Notes: generated from the letters alone by a model not told the origin. Positions 1-11,129 are shown, counted from the first letter of the stretch. The stretch is DNA of 64,000 nt from Flavobacteriales bacterium (GCA_016710965.1 JADJTW010000033.1:1-64000), one strand, 5' to 3'. Numbers and translations: made by a program.

Positions 1-3000
1 GCAGTGGGTTCACTACAACCGTTACCTGGCAGTTGCTCTCGCAGCCGTCAGGCGATGATCGTGACCGAGTAGATGCCCGCGGTGTTCACCGTGATGCAAC
101 TGGTCGTTGCACCTGTGCTCCACAGGAAGGAACCGGTGCCGGTAGCACACAGCTCGCTCGATGCTCCTTCGCACAGCACCAGGCCGCCGGTGATGGCGCA
201 GATGGGCAGCGGGTTCTCGATGACCGAGGCTTCGCAGCTGCTGCTGCAGCCGCCGGCGTAGGTCACTTCCACGGAGTAGAGGCCCGGTGCGCTGACCGTG
301 ATGCAGTTGGTCGTCGCGCCGTTGCTCCAGAGGTAGCAGACAGCACCAGCGGGCACGCAGAGTTCAGTTGATCCGCCTTCGCAGAACACGAGGCCGCCTG
401 TGATAACGCAGATCGGTGTGGCGGTAACGATCACCTCCACCTGGCAGGTGCTGCTGCAACCGTCAGGTGATGTGATGGTGACCGAGTAGATACCGGCGGT
501 GGATACGGTGATGCAACTCGTCGTTGCTCCCGTGCTCCAGAGGTAGGAACCGGTGCCCGTGGCGCAGAGCTCGCTCGTCGCTCCTTCGCAGAGGACGAGT
601 CCGCCCGTGATCGAACAGATCGGCAGTGGGTTCACTACAACCGTTACCTGGCAGTTGCTCTCGCAGCCGTCAGGCGATGTGATCGTGACCGAGTACACAC
701 CAGCGGTGTTGACGGTGATGCAACTGGTCGTTGCGCCGTTACTCCACAGGTAACAACCTATGCCCGTGGCGCAGAGTTCGGTCGGTCCGCCTTCGCAGAG
801 GACCAGTCCGCCCGTGATGGCGCAGATGGGCAGCGGGTTCTCGATGACGGAGGCTTCGCAGCTGCTGCTGCAGCCGCCGGCGTAGGTCACTTCCACCGAG
901 TAGAGGCCCGGTGCGCTGACGGTGATGCAGTTGGTCGTCTCGCCGTTGCTCCAGAGGTAGCTGACAGCACCAGCGGGCACGCACAACTGCGTCGATCCGC
1001 CTTCGCAGAACACGAGGCCGCCTGTGATCACGCAGATCGGCGTGGTGGTGACGATCACCTCCACCTGGCAGGTGCTCTCGCAGCCGTCAGGGCTGGTGAT
1101 GGTGACCGAGTAGATACCGGCGGTGGATACGGTGATGCAACTGGTCGTTGCTCCCGTGCTCCACAAGTAGGAACCGGTGCCCGTGGCGCAGAGCTCGCTC
1201 GTCGCTCCTTCGCAGAGGACGAGTCCGCCCGTGATCGAACAGATCGGAGCGGGGTTGATGATCACCTCCACCTGGCAGTTGCTCTCGCAGCCGTCAGGCG
1301 ATGTGATCGTGACCGAGTAGATGCCGGCGGTGTTGACGGTGATGCAACTGGTCGTTGCGCCGTTGCTCCACAGGTAACTGCCTACGCCCGTGGCGCAGAG
1401 TTCGGTGGATCCGCCTTCGCAGAGACCAGGCCGCCCGTGATGGCGCAGATGGGCAGCGGGTTCTCGATGACCGAGGCTTCGCAGCTGCTGCTGCAGCCGC
1501 CGGCGTAGGTCACTTCCACCGAGTAGAGGCCCGGCGTGCTGACCGTGATGCAGTTGGTCGTCTCGCCGTTGCTCCACAGGTACGAGAGCGCACCAGTGGG
1601 CACGCAGAGTTCAGTGGATCCGCCTTCGCAGAACACGAGGCCGCCTGTGATCACGCAGATCGGCGTGGTGGTGACGATCACCTCCACCTGGCAGGTGCTG
1701 CTGCAACCGTCAGGTGATGTGATGGTGACCGAGTAGATGCCGGCAACATCAACAGTGATGCAACTGGTCGTTGCTCCCGTGCTCCACAAGTAGGAACCGG
1801 TGCCCGTGGCACAGAGCTCGCTCGTGGCTTCTTCGCAGAGGACGAGGCCACCGTGATCGAACAGATCGGAGTGGGTTCATGACAACCTTCACCTGGCAGT
1901 TGCTCTCGCAGCCGTCAGGCGATGTGATCGTGACCGAGTACATGCCCGCGGTGTTCACGGTGATGCAACTCGTCGTCGCGCCCTTGCTCCACAAGTAAGG
2001 AACCGGTGCCCGTGGCGCACAGTTCGGTCGATCCGCCTTCGCAGAGGACCAAGCCGCCCGTGATGGCGCAGATGGGCAGCGGGTTCTCGATGACGGAGGC
2101 TTCGCAGCTGCTGCTGCAGCCGCCGGCGTAGGTCACTTCCACCGAGTAGAGGCCCGGGGTGCTGACCGTGATGCAGTTGGTCGTCTCTCCGTTGCTCCAC
2201 AGGTAGCTCACTGCTCCTGCGGGAACGCACAGTTCGGTGGATCCGCCTTCGCAGAACACCAGGCCGCCCGTGATCACGCAGATCGGCGTGTCGGTGATGA
2301 TCACCTCCACCTGGCAGGTGCTGCTGCAACCGTCAGGCGATGTGATCGTGACGGAGTAGATACCGGCGGTGGATACGGTGATGCAACTGGTCGTTGCTCC
2401 CGTGCTCCACAAGTAGGAACCGGTGCCCGTGGCGCAGAGCTCGCTCGTCGCTCCTTCGCAGAGGACGAGGCCACCGGTGATCGAACAGATCGGCAGTGGG
2501 TTCACTACAACCGTTACCTGGCAGTTGCTCTCGCAGCCGTCAGGCGATGTGATCGTGACCGAGTAGATGCCGGCGGTGTTGACGGTGATGCAACTGGTCG
2601 TTGCGCCGTTACTCCACAGGTAACTGCCTACGCCCGTGGCGCAGAGTTCGGTGGATCCGCCTTCGCAGAGGATCAGACCTCCCGTGATCGCGCAGATGGG
2701 CAGCGGGTTCTCGATGACGGAGGCTTCGCAGCTGCTGCTGCAGCCGCCGGCGTAGGTCACTTCCACGGAGTAGAGGCCCGGCGTGTTCACCGTGATGCAG
2801 TTGGTCGTCTCGCCGTTGCTCCAGAGGTAGCTGACAGCACCAGCGGGCACGCAGAGTTCAGTTGATCCGCCTTCGCAGAACACGAGGCCGCCTGTGATCA
2901 CGCAGATCGGTGTGGTGGTGACTTCGACCTCCACCTGGCAGGTGCTGCTGCAACCGTCAGGTGATGTGATGGTGACCGAGTAGATACCGGCGGAACATCA

Positions 3001-6000
3001 CGGTGATGCAACTGGTCGTTGCTCCCGTGCTCCACAAGTAGGAACCGGTGCCCGTGGCGCAGAGCTCGCTCGTCGCTCCTTCGCAGAGGACGAGGCCACC
3101 CCGTGATCGAACAGATCGGCAGGGGGTTCACTACAACCGCCACCTGGCAGTTGCTCTCGCAGCCGTCAGGCGATGTGATCGTGACCGAGTAGATGCCGGC
3201 GGTGTTGACGGTGATGCAACTGGTCGTTGCTCCCGTGCTCCACAGATAGGAACCGGTGCCGGTGGCGCAGAGTTCGGTGGATCCGCCTTCGCAGAGGACC
3301 AGTCCGCCCGTGATGGCGCAGATGGGCAGCGGGTTCTCGATGACGAGGCTTCGCAGCTGCTGCTGCAGCCGCCGGCGTAGGTCACTTCCACCGAGTAGAG
3401 GCCCGGTGCGCTGACGGTGATGCAGTTGGTCGTCGCGCCGTTGCTCCCAGAGGTAGCTGACCGCACCAGCGGGCACGCAGAGTTCAGTGGATCCGCCTTC
3501 GCAGAACACGAGGCCGCCTGTGATCACGCAGATCGGCGTGGTGGTGACGATCACCTCCACCTGGCAGGTGCTGCTGCAACCGTCAGGGTGATGTGATGGT
3601 GACCGAGTAGATGCCCGGCGTAGATCAACGGTGATGCAACTGGTCGTTGCTCCCGTGCTCCACAGGAACGAACCGGTGCCCGTGGCACAGAGCTCCGTGG
3701 AGGCTCCTTCGCACAGGACAAGGCCACCGGTGATCGAACAGATCGGCAGCGGGTTCACTACAACCGTTACCTCACAGGTGCTCTCGCAACCGTCAGGGCT
3801 TGTGATCGTGACGGAGTACACACCAGCGGTGTTCACCGTGATGCAACTGGTCGTTGCGCCGTTACTCCACAGGTAACAACCGACGCCCGTGGCGCAGAGT
3901 TCGGTGGATCCGCCTTCGCAGAGGACCAGTCCGCCCGTGATCGCGCAGATGGGCAGCGGGTTCTCGATGACGGAGGCTTCGCAGCTGCTGCTGCAGCCGC
4001 CGGCGTAGGTCACTTCCACGGAGTAGAGGCCCGGTGCGCTGACGGTGATGCAGTTGGTGGTGGCGCCGTTGCTCCACAGGTAGCTGACAGCACCAGCGGG
4101 CACGCAGAGTTCAGTTGATCCGCCTTCGCAGAACACGAGGCCGCCTGTGATAACGCAGATCGGTGTGGCGGTAACGATCACCTCCACCTGGCAGGTGCTG
4201 CTGCAACCGTCAGGTGATGTGATGGTGACCGAGTAGATGCCGGCAACATCAACAGTGATGCAACTGGTCGTTGCTCCCGTGCTCCACAAGTAGGAACCGG
4301 TGCCCGTGGCGCAGAGCTCGCTCGTCGCTCCTTCGCAGAGGACGAGGCCACCGGTGATCGAACAGATCGGAGCGGGGTTGATGATGACCTCCACCTCGCA
4401 GTTGCTCTCGCAGCCATCAGGCGATGTGATCGTGACCGAGTAGATGCCCGCTGAGTTCACCGTGATGCAACTGGTCGTTGCGCCATTGCTCCACAGGTAG
4501 GAACCGCTACCCGTGGCGCAGAGCTCGGTGGATCCGCCTTCGCAGAGGACCAGTCCGCCCGTGATGGCGCAGATGGGCAGCGGGTTCTCGATGACCGTTG
4601 CTTCGCAACTGCTGCTGCAGCCACCGGCATAGGTGACCACCACTGAGTAGAGTCCAGGTGCGCTTACCGTGATGCAGTTGGTCGTCTCGCCGTTGCTCCA
4701 CAGGTAGCTCACGGCTCCTGCGGGAACGCACAGCTCCGTGGATCCGCCTTCGCAGAACACCAGCCCTCCCGTGATCACGCAGATCGGCGTGGTGGTGACG
4801 ATCACTCCACCTGGCAGGTGCTGCTGCAACCGTCAGGTGATGTGATGGTGACCGAGTAGATGCCGGCAACATCAACAGTGATGCAACTGGTCGTTGCTCC
4901 CGTGCTCCACAAGTAGGAACCGGTGCCCGTGGCGCAGAGCTCGCTCGTCGCTCCTTCGCAGAGGACGAGGCCACCGGTGATCGAACAGATCGGCAGTGGG
5001 TTCACTACAACCGTTACCTGGCAGTTGCTCTCGCAGCCGTCAGGCGATGTGATCGTGACCGAGTACACACCAGCGGTGTTGACGGTGATGCAACTGGTCG
5101 TTGCGCCGTTACTCCACAGGTAACTGCCTACGCCCGTGGCGCAGAGCTCGGTGGATCCGCCTTCGCAGAGGACCAGTCCGCCCGTGATGGCGCAGATGGG
5201 CAGCGGGTTCTCGATGACGGAGGCTTCGCAGCTGCTGCTGCAGCCGCCGGCGTAGGTCACTTCCACGGAGTAGAGGCCCGGTGCGCTGACGGTGATGCAG
5301 TTGGTGGTGGCGCCGTTGCTCCAGAGGTAGCTGACAGCACCAGCGGGCACGCAGAGTTCAGTGGATCCGCCTTCGCAGAACACGAGGCCGCCTGTGATCA
5401 CGCAGATCGGCGTGGTGGTGACGATCACCTCCACCTGGCAGGTGCTGCTGCAACCGTCAGGGCTGGTGATGGTGACCGAGTAGATACCGGCAACATCGAC
5501 ACGGTGATGCAACTGGTCGTTGCTCCCGTGCTCCACAAGTAGGAACCGGTGCCCGTGGCGCAGAGCTCGCTCGTCGCTCCTTCGCAGAGGACGAGTCCGC
5601 CCGTGATCGAACAGATCGGAGCGGGGTTGATGATGACCTCCACCTCGCAGTTGCTCTCGCAGCCGTCAGGCGATGTGATCGTGACCGAGTAGATGCCCGC
5701 TGAGTTCACCGTGATGCAACTCGTTGTCGCACCAGTGCTCCACAAGTAGGAACCGGTGCCGGTCGCACACAGTTCGGTCGATCCGCCTTCGCAGAGGACC
5801 AAGCCGCCCGTGATGGCGCAGATGGGCAGCGGGTTCTCGATGACCGTCGCTTCGCAGCTGCTGCTGCAGCCACCGGCGTAGGTCACTTCCACCGAGTAGA
5901 GGCCCGGCGTGTTCACCGTGATGCAGTTGGTCGTCTCGCCGTTGCTCCACAGATACGAGAGCGCACCAGTGGGCACGCAGAGTTCAGTTGATCCGCCTTC

Positions 6001-7290
6001 GCAGAACACGAGGCCGCCTGTGATAACGCAGATCGGTGTGGCGGTAACGATCACCTCCACCTGGCAGGTGCTGCTGCAACCGTCAGGTGATGTGATGGTG
6101 ACCGAGTAGATGCCGGCTGGATACGGTGATGCAACTGGTCGTTGCTCCCGTGCTCCACAAGTAGGAACCGGTGCCCGTGGCGCAGAGCTCGCTCGTCGCT
6201 CCTTCGCAGAGGACGAGGCCACCGGTGATCGAACAGATCGGCAGTGGGTTCACTACAACCGTTACCTGGCAGTTGCTCTCGCAGCCGTCAGGCGATGTGA
6301 TCGTGACCGAGTAGACACCAGCGGTGTTGACGGTGATGCAACTGGTCGTTGCACCCGTGCTCCACAAGTAGGAACCGGTGCCGGTGGCGCAGAGTTCGGT
6401 GGATCCGCCTTCGCAGAGGACCAGTCCGCCCGTGATGGCGCAGATGGGCAGCGGGTTCTCGATGACGGAGGCTTCGCAGCTGCTGCTGCAGCCGCCGGCG
6501 TAGGTCACTTCCACGGAGTAGAGGCCCGGTGCGCTGACGGTGATGCAGTTGGTGGTGGCGCCGTTGCTCCAGAGGTAGCTGACAGCACCAGCGGGCACGC
6601 AGAGTTCAGTTGATCCGCCTTCGCAGAACACGAGGCCGCCTGTGATGGTGCAGATCGGTGTGGTGGTCACTTCGACTTCCACCTCGCAAGTGCTGCTGCA
6701 ACCGTCAGGTGATGTGATGGTGACCGAGTAGATACCGGCGGTGGATACGGTGATGCAACTGGTCGTTGCTCCCGTGCTCCACAAGTAGGAACCGGTGCCC
6801 GTGGCGCAGAGCTCGCTCGTCGCTCCTTCGCAGAGGACGAGGCCACCGGTGATCGAACAGATCGGCAGTGGGTTGATGATGACCTCCACCTCGCAGTTGC
6901 TCTCGCAGCCATCAGGCGATGTGATCGTGACCGAGTAGATGCCCGCTGAGTTCACCGTGATGCAACTCGTTGTCGCACCAGTGCTCCACAAGTAGGAACC
7001 GGTGCCTGTGGCGCAGAGTTCGGTGGATCCGCCTTCGCAGAGGATCAGTCCGCCCGTGATGGCGCAGATGGGCAGCGGGTTCTCGATGACGGAGGCTTCG
7101 CAGCTGCTGCTGCAGCCGCCGGCGTAGGTCACTTCCACGGGTAGAGGCCCGGTGCGCTGACGGTGATGCAGTTGGTCGTCTCGCCGTTGCTCCAGAGGTA
7201 GCTGACAGCACCAGCGGGCACGCACAACTGCGTCGATCCGCCTTCGCAGAACACGAGGCCGCCTGTGATGGTGCAGACCGGAACGCCGGT
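1..7290 (-). repeat. 624-bp higher-order tandem repeat (three 69-70 aa modules), about 11.6 copies
   Basis: The same landmark (cgcctgtgat.acgcagatcgg) recurs near 391, 1020, 1643, 2268, 2893, 3518, 4146, 4770, 5393, 6017, 6642 and 7261, a spacing of 619-629 bp. The unit encodes three module types in fixed order. In protein order these are PICVITGG (70 aa, ending VIENPL), PICAITGG (69 aa) and PICSITGG (69 aa), or 208 codons = 624 bp. Departures from 624 that are not multiples of three mark frame breaks. Copies look nearly identical at DNA level, which points to recent amplification or homogenisation and makes this stretch hard to assemble. Confidence 0.93.
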
Positions 7291-9109
7291 CACAACAACC
7301 GTGGCGTTGCGTCCCGGTCCCGGCCGAGCCCCGGGCGCCGGAAAGGGGGGGGGGGGGGGGTGCCCTCCGGGGCCGAGGCCGACCCGTTACAACCACCGTG
7401 GCGTTGCACGTGCTGCTGCATCCACCTGGGTTGGTGACAGTCACCGAGTAATCGCCCGCTGCGGATACCGTGATGCACGCTGTCGTGGCGCCGTTGCTCC
7501 ACAAATAGGAAGACGCACCGGCGGGTGCGCAGAGTTCGGTGGTCGCTCCTTCACAGATGGTGAGACCTCCTGTGATGGTGCATACCGGAACGCCCGTTAC
7601 AACCACCGTGGCGTTGCACGTGCTGCTGCATCCACCTGGGTTGGTGACAGTCACCGAGTAATCGCCCGCTGCGGATACCGTGATGCACGCTGTCGTGGCT
7701 CCGTTGCTCCACAAATAAGAGGACGCGCCAGCGGGTGCGCAGAGTTCGGTGGTGGCGCCTTCGCATATCGTGAGGCCGCCGGTGATCGAACAGGTCGGCA
7801 CTCCGGTCACAACTACGGTGGCGTTGCAGGTGCTGCTGCATCCGCCCGCGTTGGTGACGGTAACGGAGTAGGCACCTGCCGTGGATACGGTGATGCAAGC
7901 CGTCGTGGCGCCGTTGCTCCACAAATAGGAAGACGCACCGGCGGGTGCGCATAGTTCAGTGGTGGCTCCCTCGCAGATCGTGAGGCCGCCAGTGATGCTA
8001 CAGACTGGTGCGGAAGTCACATCCACAGTGACGTTGCATGTGCTGCTACAACCATTTCCATCGGTGATGACCACCGAGTAGTTTCCGGCGGCGGAGACCG
8101 TGATACAACTGGTCGTTGCTCCCGTGCTCCACAAATAGGATGAAGCACCAGAAGCGACACAGAGCTCCGAGGAGCCGCCTTCACAGATCACAAGATCGCC
8201 GGTGATCGCGCAGACCGGTAGCGGGTTCACGGTAACCGTGATCACGTTCGAGGTGTCCGTTCCGCAGTCGTTCGAGTTCGTCACGTAGAAATCGCCACTT
8301 GTGGTTACCGTGATCGCGGGTGTCGTTGCGCCCGTGCTCCATGTACCGCCCAGATTCCCTGAAAGCACCACACTGCCGCCGACACAGAAAGAGACCGCTC
8401 CTCCGGCGGTGATATCCGCAGCGAATGGCTGCTGGCTCATGGTGACGATGTTGTTGTGCAACTCGATGGCTCCCGCTTGCGAAACTGCGCGGCCATAGAG
8501 ATCCGCACCTTCCAACAAGATGATGGCGCCGTTCACCACAACGGTTCCTCTGAAGGTGGATCCTGCACCCTGTTCGAACTGACCGTTCACCTGCCAGTAC
8601 ACATTGCACAAAGAGGCTCCGTTGATAAGGGTTACACTGGAGAGGGTGGCGGTTGACAGCGCACCATCGATCTTGAAGATGAACGTCGCATTCGGGTCGC
8701 CTTCAGCATCCAGGATGAGTTCGCCCACCAACGTGGAAGCTGCGCCTAGACAATACACGTCGGGGGTGAGGATCTGCCCGCTGCCCATCGTCGTGCCGAT
8801 CACCTGGCCGCAAGTGATGGCGGCAAAGGACCCGAAGGCGACAGCTACATCCGTCGCGGCCTGCGCGGAAGCGCCGTCAGCCACATGGATGGTGCCGATC
8901 ACCGTCCCCGGCGGGAAGCCGGTGAACGCACCGACATTGGTGCCGATGTCTCCGGTGACGACCGTGGCGCCATCGTTGCTGAACGCACCCACTGCAGTGA
9001 ACAGCGCGAAATCAGAGGTTGTGCCCAGTACTGGGGTCTGCCCGAGGCTCAAGAGCGGCACGAAGAACGGCGTGACTGCTATCAGTAAATGGCGTAGGGT
9101 TCCGTTCAT
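1..9109 (-). CDS. Giant DUF3494 (ice-binding-like) repeat protein, frame-broken, 3' end outside window
   Basis: The ATG at 9109 opens a signal peptide (hydrophobic to about residue 24). A DUF3494 domain follows (about residues 28-225), the fold of bacterial ice-binding proteins and of some Bacteroidota adhesins. After it come about 40 Ig-like modules of 69-70 residues, each with PxCxITGG near its start, a YLWSxGxTTxCITV core and a GCxSxC end. The frame is open from 9109 to the block at 7311-7383, then is broken by small indels near 7140, 6118, 5500, 4806, 3620, 3592, 3447, 3343, 3100, 2993, 1998, 1852-1874, 1422 and 55. Read through, these give one continuous protein of more than 3,000 residues. 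It is probably an exported surface adhesin or matrix protein. Ice binding is a family possibility only. The C-terminal anchor or sorting signal lies beyond position 1. The breaks could be assembly errors in repeats or genuine decay. Confidence 0.85.
7311..7383. other. Foreign-looking insert with 16-G homopolymer inside the repeat array
   Basis: The repeat sequence gtggcgttgc (7301-7310) should continue into acgtgctgctgc. Instead about 73 bases of C/G-rich low-complexity sequence follow, with 16 consecutive G at 7345-7360. The normal unit then resumes with a second copy of the same segment (ccaccgtggcgttgc, ending at 7408). The block is not a multiple of three and puts the giant gene out of frame until a compensating lost base near 7140. 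It looks like a misjoin or poly-G read artefact at the boundary between two module families, but a real homopolymer cannot be excluded. Confidence 0.7.
7384..8015 (-). repeat. Three near-identical 210-bp modules near the N-terminus of the giant protein
   Basis: Three adjacent 70-residue modules share the core LCAPAGASSYLWSNGATTAC and end in NATVVVTG. They differ from the downstream 624-bp family (for example TICEGATTEL instead of VFCEGGSTEL), so this is a separate, shorter amplification. More diverged modules precede it on the N-terminal side (8020-8440). Confidence 0.85.
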
Positions 9110-9309
9110 GGCCTTGAGGTTTTGCTCGTCGTGGAAAAACGAAGCACAAACCTCCCCGAGATGCGAAGTGCATGCGTTACACAATTCCGAATAAGAATTG
9201 CAGAATTCACATGTCGCCTTTCAAAGCGCCCTCTGTGACCGAACAATCAGTGACAGCGGATCGCGAGGTGGACCCGGTCGGTAGTTGGAGGCGCTTCCGC
9301 TCGATCGAA

Positions 9310-9343
9310 AGGAAGAAACGCGCTGCGCGGTCTTCCGCAGCAG
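9310..9343 (-). terminator. Possible rng terminator; rest of the 9110-9374 gap is otherwise empty
   Basis: On the minus strand, about 30 bases after the rng stop, CTGCTGCGG..CCGCGCAG can form an imperfect stem followed by TTTCTTCCTTTC. The stem has a bulge and the T tract is interrupted, so support is weak. I see no ORF, RNA gene or clear TAnnTTTG promoter in the rest of 9110-9374, although the promoter of the giant gene must lie there. Confidence 0.3.
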
Positions 9344-9374
9344 GATCGGTACGACAAGAAGGATTTTTACAGGC

Positions 9375-10924
9375 TCACACCGGCACCTCGTTCCCCGCAC
9401 CGTCATGCACGGTATAAGCGAGGTATTGCATGGCGTCTTCCGGCTGCACCTTCACCCATTTCTTCCAGCGCCACCACCACTTGCGTTGGATGCTCTTGAA
9501 GCCTTTCGTCAGGTAGGCGTGGATGAAGGGATGGACATTGAGCGTCAGGCCGCTCATGCCTTTGTCGCGATGGAGGTAGTTGAGGACGTTCTCGATCTCG
9601 TCGATGATGAGCACGGCGGCCTGTACTTCGCCAGTGCCTTTGCACGTAGGGCAGCTCTCGCTGGTGTCTATCTCCGTTTCGGGGCGCACGCGCTGGCGTG
9701 TCATCTCTATGACCCCGAAGCGCGAAGGCGGCAGCACGTTGTGCTTGGCCTTGTCTTCTTCCATGGCATCCTTCAGTGCCTTGTGCAGCAGGCGGCGGTT
9801 CTCCGGTTCGTATAGGTCGATGAAGTCCACGCAAATGATGCCGCCCATGTCGCGCAGGCGCAGCAAGCGGACGATCTCGTTGGCTGCTTCGATGTTGATG
9901 TCCAGGGCGTTCTTTTCCTGGGCCTGGTTGCCGCCCTTGCGGCTGCCGCTGTTCACGTCGATGACGTGCATGGCCTCTGTCTTCTCGATGATCAGGTACG
10001 CGCCGCTGCTGAGCATCACCTGCTTGCCGAAGGCCTGCTTGATCTGCTTGTTGACCCCGAAGTTGTCGAAGATGTCCAGCTTGCCCTTGTAGTGCTTGAC
10101 GATGCCGGCCTTCTCCGGCGCGATCTTCTCCAGCGTGGAGCGGATCTCATCGGCCAGCAGTTCATCATCCACATGGATGCTGGTGAAGCTCTTGTTGAGG
10201 ACATCGCGCAGCACGGCATTGGTACGGTCCACCTCGCCAAGCACCTTCTTCGGGGGCTGGGCATTGTGCAGGTTGCGGAACATCGTGTCCCAGCGCTGCA
10301 TCAGGGTCTTCAGGTCAGCCTCCAGGTCCTCGCTGTTCTTGTCCGAAGCGTTCGTGCGTATGATCCGCCGAAGTTCTTCGGGCGGATCGCTTGCATCAGG
10401 TCCTTCAGGCGCTTGCGCTCTGCTTCGTCCGTGATACGGCTGCTGATGCTCACCTTGTTGATGAAGGGTACCAGCACCATGTAGCGCCCAGCAAGGGTCA
10501 CTTCCGCAGTAAGGCGCGGTCCTTTGGTACTGATCGGCTCCTTGGCGATCTGGACAAGGATGCTCTGGCTGGCGCTCACAGCATCGGCCAGCTTGCCGTC
10601 CTTGGGGATATCGGCCTCCGGCTTCCATTCCTCCAGCAAGCTGCTCTTCACGGTGCCGTTCACGGCACCCTTGGCGAACTTGTAGCTGTTCTTGTACTGC
10701 GGCCCCAGGTCGAAGTAATGCAGGAAAGCGTCCTTCTCGTGGCCCACATCCACGAAGGCGGCATTGAGGCCGGGGGCCACTTTGCGCACCTTGGCCAGGT
10801 GGATGTCCCCGACGGCGAAGCCGCGCTCGGTCTGCTCACGATGCAACTCGCTCAGCACCTTGTCCTTCAACAAGGCGATGGATACCTCGCTCGTTCCGGA
10901 ACGGATGATGAGGTCGATGTTCAC
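9375..10924 (-). CDS. rng: Ribonuclease E/G family protein (one frameshift)
   Basis: Endoribonuclease of the RNase E/G family, for rRNA 5' maturation and mRNA turnover. The product (about 516 residues if corrected) starts at GTG 10924 with NIDLIIRSG. It carries an S1-like domain (about residues 35-130), the family core including HVIDVNSGS and GGIICVDFIDL (metal-binding catalytic Asp residues), the Zn-link CPTCKGTG, and a C-terminal region typical of RNase G rather than long RNase E. The frame breaks near 10365, where the reading passes from RPKNFGG to IIRTNASD. The total length is one base short of a multiple of three, so a single deleted base explains it. An essential gene with intact flanks argues for a sequencing error. 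It lies downstream of the COX24-like gene and a structured leader. Confidence 0.93.
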
Positions 10925-10954
10925 GCGTGGGCGATCTTCATGTGCGAAGAGAGG

Positions 10955-11028
10955 GTCGTGCGGCAGTGCGCACGACGGTGAGGCCAGCGGGCAGCATGCC
11001 CGTTGGCCACGGAACCCTCACGGGTTCC
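10955..11028 (-). promoter_or_regulatory. Three consecutive stem-loops between the COX24-like gene and rng
   Basis: Three perfect or near-perfect hairpins fit in 74 bases: 10955-10976 (8-bp stem, 6-nt loop), 10982-11008 (11-bp stem with one G-U, 5-nt loop) and 11011-11028 (7-bp stem, 4-nt loop, touching the upstream stop codon). None is followed by a T run. Together they lie in the leader of rng. They could be transcription attenuators, RNase processing sites or an RNase E/G autoregulatory leader of the type known for enterobacterial rne. The function is inferred. Confidence 0.6.
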
Positions 11029-11123
11029 TACCGGATCTTCTTCTTGTGCCGGTTCTTCCGCAGGCGCTTCTTGCGCTTGTGGGTGGCCATCTTGTGGCGC
11101 TTACGCTTCTTTCCGCAGGGCAT
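11028..11123 (-). CDS. 31-residue AURKAIP1/COX24-domain small basic protein
   Basis: A 31-codon ORF starts at ATG 11123 and ends at TAG 11028. It begins MPCGKKRKRHKMATHKRK; more than half of its residues are Lys or Arg and it has almost no acidic residues. This matches the short AURKAIP1/COX24-domain proteins found across Bacteroidota, related to the C-terminal segment of mitochondrial small-subunit protein mS38, and so probably a ribosome component. It sits between rng and the HU/TPR pair, all on the minus strand. The near-invariant sequence and very small size make the call firm despite no flanking signals. Confidence 0.85.
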   Translation of the reverse strand: MPCGKKRKRHKMATHKRKKRLRKNRHKKKIR

Positions 11124-11129
11124 GTATCC

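Noticed and set aside
553..753. Small plus-strand ORFs recurring across the array
   Set aside because: They repeat every 624 bp as antisense shadows of the module sequence and have no start signals.
1..7290. CRISPR-like regular repeats
   Set aside because: Spacing is 624 bp with no unique spacers, and the sequence is coding; it is a protein tandem repeat.
10310..10400. Programmed frameshift in rng
   Set aside because: No slippery heptamer or downstream structure is seen at the break, and the family is normally one frame; a sequence error is simpler.
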